From assembly GCA_028711675.1 (NCBI GenBank), contig JAQTRT010000023.1:1-18201 (forward strand): a DNA stretch of 18,201 nt, read 5' to 3'. A program made the position numbers and the translations under genes. The notes beneath the pieces were generated by a model. It had not been told where the DNA came from, did no database searches, and was given only the letters and a program-made list of their open reading frames with translations. Of this stretch, positions 15,505 through 18,201 are shown piece after piece. This stretch comes from a bacterium. Lineage in GTDB: Bacteria; Spirochaetota; JAHITG01. Numbering within the stretch: the first letter of the stretch is position 1; each line of letters opens with the position of its first letter.

Positions 15505-16190
15505 TACAGGCTTACACGCAATTGGATACCCAAACAGAATTCCCGGTTGGTATCCAGGATATCCAGGGAACCCATGTCAATGGTCACAATCTGGCCCAGC
15601 TTCAGGCGCAGCAGCATGTTCACGATGCCGCGGTAGGGATTGGCAAAGTCCGAACCGAAGTACCGGTAGGGAAAATTGGAGAAATCGCTCTCGAAATAAA
15701 GTACTTCCCTGAATATCTCGGCAGAAAAGCCCATCCAGAAATTGAGATAACTCGATTCATCGAAGGTATAACCGATACCGACCGAGAAGAGTCCGCTGAA
15801 AGCCGAGCTCCCGATCACGTTATAAATGGAGAATTTGGAATCTTTAAGGCCGGAACTGTGGGTCATGCCCAGCCCGAATGAAGAGTTGATGGAGCCGCCT
15901 TCATAATAATTATATTTTGTGCCCAGGTGGAAGAAGGGTGCGGGTTCCGTGTCCTCTGATTCAAAGGCGCCGGTCAGTTCCCATTTGGGTGTCAGGCCGT
16001 AACCCAGGTTAACGACCGTGGTCGGCTCGCCTGTGATGTAATGCACTCCGAGAAACAGGTTGCCCTGGCCCATGGCCGGAGTTGTGGGCATGGTGGCCGT
16101 TCCTGTTGAACCGGGCAGGCAGGGTGTTGAGCTTAAATATGTAATAGGTGAGAGCATCATAGCAAGAAAGAGCAATACTTTAACTTTCAT
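15504..16190 (-). CDS. Putative outer-membrane beta-barrel protein
   Basis: The 228-residue product has a signal peptide (MKVKVLLFLAMMLSPITYLS, cut near 21). It opens with GSTGTATMPTTPAMGQGNLF and then GEPTTVVNLGYGLTPKWELT, a layout seen at the start of bacterial outer-membrane barrels. The rest is alternating hydrophobic and aromatic strands (FFHLGTKYNYYEGG, SVGIGYTFDESSYLNFWMGF). It ends CLGIQLRVSL without a terminal aromatic residue. No specific family is recognised; it could be a small channel or a structural barrel. AGGAGG about 7 nt upstream of the ATG gives a strong start. It stands alone on this strand, with a promoter-like sequence upstream and repeat arrays directly after its stop. 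Confidence 0.75.
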   Translation of the reverse strand: MKVKVLLFLAMMLSPITYLSSTPCLPGSTGTATMPTTPAMGQGNLFLGVHYITGEPTTVVNLGYGLTPKWELTGAFESEDTEPAPFFHLGTKYNYYEGGSINSSFGLGMTHSSGLKDSKFSIYNVIGSSAFSGLFSVGIGYTFDESSYLNFWMGFSAEIFREVLYFESDFSNFPYRYFGSDFANPYRGIVNMLLRLKLGQIVTIDMGSLDILDTNREFCLGIQLRVSL

Positions 16191-16218
16191 GGAATTCCTC
16201 CTGATAAAATTTGCCTTT

Positions 16219-16246
16219 AATATAATGTTTTAAATTACTTTAGCAA
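16219..16246 (-). promoter_or_regulatory. Possible promoter of the beta-barrel gene
   Basis: On the minus strand, TTGCTA (16246-16241) and TATATT (16224-16219) are 16 nt apart in an AT-rich gap. They match a sigma-70-type promoter moderately and lie just upstream of the AGGAGG and ATG of the gene ending at 16190. The sigma factor preference of this organism is unknown. Confidence 0.35.
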
Positions 16247-16286
16247 TAAAAAATATGGGAGGAAAAAGAATAACCTTGACTCCTGT

Positions 16287-17306
16287 TTATCTTTTGATCC
16301 GTAAATTTTCTTTTTTCAATAATCTTTCCACGTCATCCCGCGTGCAGAGGTTGAAGTCGCCGGGTATGGAATGCTTCAGGCAGGCAAAGGCATTACCGAA
16401 CCTGAGGCTGTGCCGGATATCCTTTTTCTCAAGGTATCCGAAGATAAATCCCGCTGTAAAGGAATCGCCGGCGCCTACACGGTCGATCACTTCCAGTTCC
16501 CGCTTTTCGTCCTCGTAACGTTTCCCCTGGCTGCAGGCTATGGCTGTCCAGGTATTATGCAGCACGCCCTTGTTCTCCCTGAGGGTCAGGCAGACGATCT
16601 TCAGACCGAATTTTTTCCGGGCTTCTTCGGCTACGTTGAAATACCGCTCCTTGTCCAGGTCCTGGAATTTTTCCTCTTTGATATCGCCAATCTTAAAAAT
16701 ATTAACAATATCTTCTTCGGTGGATACCAGGACATCGATATATTCCATCATGGGTTCCTGGGCTTTCCTGGCCTCATCCGGAGGCCATAACCGGGAACGG
16801 TAGTTGAGGTCATAGCTGGTCATGCATCCGCGGGCTTTAGCCAGCTTTAATATTTCCAGGTTGACCCGGGCCAGGTCCGCGTTCAAGCCTGATGTGATGC
16901 CTGAAAGATGGACCCATTTGGTCCCTTTGATGAGCGTTTCCCAGTCCGCTTCCTTGAACCGGAAGGTTGTGAAGCTTGAATACTGCCGGTCATAAATGAC
17001 CTGGCTGGGCCTGGGGCTGGCGCCCTGTTCCATAAAATAAAGGCCGGCCCTGTTCTCCTTGTCACGCACAATATATCCTGTGTCCACGCCCTGTTCCCTG
17101 GCCTTGTTCAGGATCAGCCTTCCCAGGGGATTGTCAGGCAGTTTGGATATCCAGGCTGTCTTCATGCCCAGCCTGGCCAGTCCCACGGCCGTGTTCAGCT
17201 CGCTTCCGCCCACATAGCAGCGGAACGTGTCAGCCTGTTCCATGACTTTATAATGATCCGGTGTGAATCTGACCATGGCTTCACCGAAAGTTAACAGGTC
17301 GAACAT
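16287..17306 (-). CDS. kdgK: PfkB-family sugar kinase, probably 2-keto-3-deoxygluconate kinase
   Basis: The 339-residue product is a full-length ribokinase/PfkB-fold enzyme. It has the N-terminal signature GGSELNTAVGLARLG (33-47), the DLNYRSRLWP segment (166-175), STEED (195-199) and the ATP/anion-hole signature DRVGAGDSFTAGF (275-287), with D281 as the catalytic base. HSIPGD (312-317) is typical of the KdgK group. It would phosphorylate 2-keto-3-deoxygluconate to KDPG with ATP in the cytoplasm. The next gene upstream on this strand encodes KDPG aldolase, 39 bp away, which supports the KDG specificity over fructokinase or another sugar kinase. GGAGG 9 nt before the ATG supports the start. Confidence 0.85.
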   Translation of the reverse strand: MFDLLTFGEAMVRFTPDHYKVMEQADTFRCYVGGSELNTAVGLARLGMKTAWISKLPDNPLGRLILNKAREQGVDTGYIVRDKENRAGLYFMEQGASPRPSQVIYDRQYSSFTTFRFKEADWETLIKGTKWVHLSGITSGLNADLARVNLEILKLAKARGCMTSYDLNYRSRLWPPDEARKAQEPMMEYIDVLVSTEEDIVNIFKIGDIKEEKFQDLDKERYFNVAEEARKKFGLKIVCLTLRENKGVLHNTWTAIACSQGKRYEDEKRELEVIDRVGAGDSFTAGFIFGYLEKKDIRHSLRFGNAFACLKHSIPGDFNLCTRDDVERLLKKENLRIKR

Positions 17307-17345
17307 GGGAATGTGCCTCCATTACAAAAATAAAGAATAACAGCC

Positions 17346-17969
17346 TTACAGGTTCTTCCCCTTTTTATAATCATTGATCTTGTCCAGCAAAGATACTCCT
17401 TTCTCCCGGATCTCTGACAGGCTTTTCTTATCGTCTGCAAGCCAGTTCCCGATGCCCAGGAGGTCAGCCCCGGCTTTCAGGTAATCGATGCAGTTCGCGT
17501 CCGTGATCCCGCCCGTGGGCATGAGGATAATGTTCCCGAACACGCTCTTCAGGGACCGGATATAGTCCGGCCCTCCGAGATGGGATGCGGGGAAGACCTT
17601 GACCAGGTCGGCTTTTAATTTAAGGGCTGTGTGCACTTCGGTCGGCGTGGCTGTACCCGGCCCGGCCAGGACCTTTTTTTTATGCGCATAATTGATAACA
17701 TCAGGCTCAAGCGCGGGTGAGACGAGAAAACATGCTCCTGCTGTGACAGCTCTTCGGGCCTGCTCTTTTGTGAGTACTGTGCCTGCGCCTGTCATTACTT
17801 TACTGCCGAACTGCCTGATCACTTCTTCGGCGTTTGGTATGGTGAATGTGATCTCCAGTACCCGGTAACCGGCCTGGACCAGTGTTTCGCAGACCTGTAT
17901 GGCCTTTTCCGTACTCTTAAGCCTGATGACCGGCACGAGAATGTTTTCTTTTAAAGAATTTATGTCCAT
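17346..17969 (-). CDS. eda: KDPG/KHG aldolase (2-keto-3-deoxy-6-phosphogluconate aldolase)
   Basis: The 207-residue class I aldolase is of normal length. E39 in LEITFTIPNAEE, R16 in VPVIR, GAGTV (61-65), GPGTATPTE (103-111), the Schiff-base K124 in LVKVFPA and PTGGI (151-155) are all present. It splits KDPG to pyruvate and glyceraldehyde 3-phosphate, the last step of the Entner-Doudoroff and uronate routes. Together with the kinase 39 bp downstream it handles KDG from pectin, alginate or other uronates, or from the semi-phosphorylative pathway. No dehydratase is in view, so the KDG source is open. GAGG lies about 5 nt before the ATG. Confidence 0.95.
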   Translation of the reverse strand: MDINSLKENILVPVIRLKSTEKAIQVCETLVQAGYRVLEITFTIPNAEEVIRQFGSKVMTGAGTVLTKEQARRAVTAGACFLVSPALEPDVINYAHKKKVLAGPGTATPTEVHTALKLKADLVKVFPASHLGGPDYIRSLKSVFGNIILMPTGGITDANCIDYLKAGADLLGIGNWLADDKKSLSEIREKGVSLLDKINDYKKGKNL

Positions 17970-18003
17970 AATGGCCTCTGCTGTAGATTAATCTTAATAA
18001 TAA

Positions 18004-18201
18004 CTAAAGTAATTTCCGGACAGCGTTCATCACGTCATCCACGCTGATGGCTTTCATGCATTCCATGTCACGCGGGCAGGTATTCCTGATACAGGGCGAA
18101 CAGAAGACCTTTTTACTGATATAGATGTGCGGAGCTTTGTTCAGCATCCCGGTTTCTCTGATATCGGCCGGTCCTTCCAGGGCAATGACCGGCGCAGCGA
18201 C
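18004..18201 (-). CDS. C-terminus of a GT9 (heptosyltransferase-family) glycosyltransferase, 5' end outside window
   Basis: The frame runs open from the right edge to a TAG at 18006-18004 and gives the last 65 residues. Residues 1-10 read VAAPVIALEG, the P-x-(V/I)-A-L-x-G step typical of GT9 proteins. The cysteine pattern CSPC..NTCP....ECM (34-49) and the helix ISVDDVMNAVRKLL (52-65) match the usual GT9 ending. GT9 enzymes such as WaaC/WaaF transfer sugars onto lipopolysaccharide core or related glycans. Which substrate applies here cannot be told from the tail. It precedes the aldolase gene by 34 bp on the same strand, so the three genes may be co-transcribed. Confidence 0.75.
   Translation of the reverse strand, partial: VAAPVIALEGPADIRETGMLNKAPHIYISKKVFCSPCIRNTCPRDMECMKAISVDDVMNAVRKLL

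Overview
The window looks like a chromosomal stretch from an uncultured Gram-negative bacterium. The signs are several proteins with signal peptides, a lipoprotein, a beta-barrel-like protein, a PorV/UPF0164-type outer-membrane protein and the end of a GT9 heptosyltransferase-type gene. The multi-FN3 secreted proteins, the PorV homologue and the FlgD-like C-terminal domains resemble those of candidate phyla of the FCB, PVC or Elusimicrobia type. The phylum cannot be fixed from this sequence alone.

Bases 1-13630 and 13811-15364 carry a plus-strand block of secreted, surface-oriented proteins. First comes a very large modular GH13 alpha-glucanase-type protein that is open at the left edge (1-5802). 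Two paralogous secreted FN3/carbohydrate-binding-like proteins follow (5799-6776 and 7193-8242), then a 1027-residue FN3 protein with an FlgD-like C-terminal domain (8301-11384). Next are a PorV-family protein (11475-12416), another FlgD-tailed secreted protein (12512-13630) and a lipoprotein with three tandem CBM48-like repeats (13811-15364). Together they suggest a module that binds and cuts alpha-glucan at the cell surface, possibly exported by a T9SS-like route.

The most unusual feature is a family of 9-bp-period repeats (TAAAGGNNN on one strand, CCTTTANNN on the other) set out as inverted arms. Copy 1 (6777-7295) encloses an AT-rich four-helix-bundle gene of the 23S rRNA intervening-sequence (S23/IVS) family. 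Copy 2 (8250-8442) has only about 90 bp between its arms. Copy 3 (15369-15468) is a compact hairpin. All three sit almost directly after a stop codon. Because the period is exactly three codons, the right arms of copies 1 and 2 are translated into the hydrophobic cores of the signal peptides of the next genes (FxA/FIA repeats). This looks like an IVS-like mobile element inside a protein operon whose ends were adopted as secretion signals.

Other repeats are a 54-bp tandem duplication with a 28-nt inverted copy (13624-13795), a short GC-rich palindrome (11406-11439) and an 8-bp-period array (15473-15504).

Bases 15504-18201 are on the minus strand: a beta-barrel-like outer-membrane protein with its own promoter-like upstream region, then (read right to left) a GT9 C-terminus, KDPG aldolase and a KdgK-type sugar kinase. 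The last two cover the final two steps of 2-keto-3-deoxygluconate use, from KDG to pyruvate and glyceraldehyde 3-phosphate. No stretch longer than 300 bases lacks a gene. No tRNA, rRNA, CRISPR array or transposase gene was recognised.
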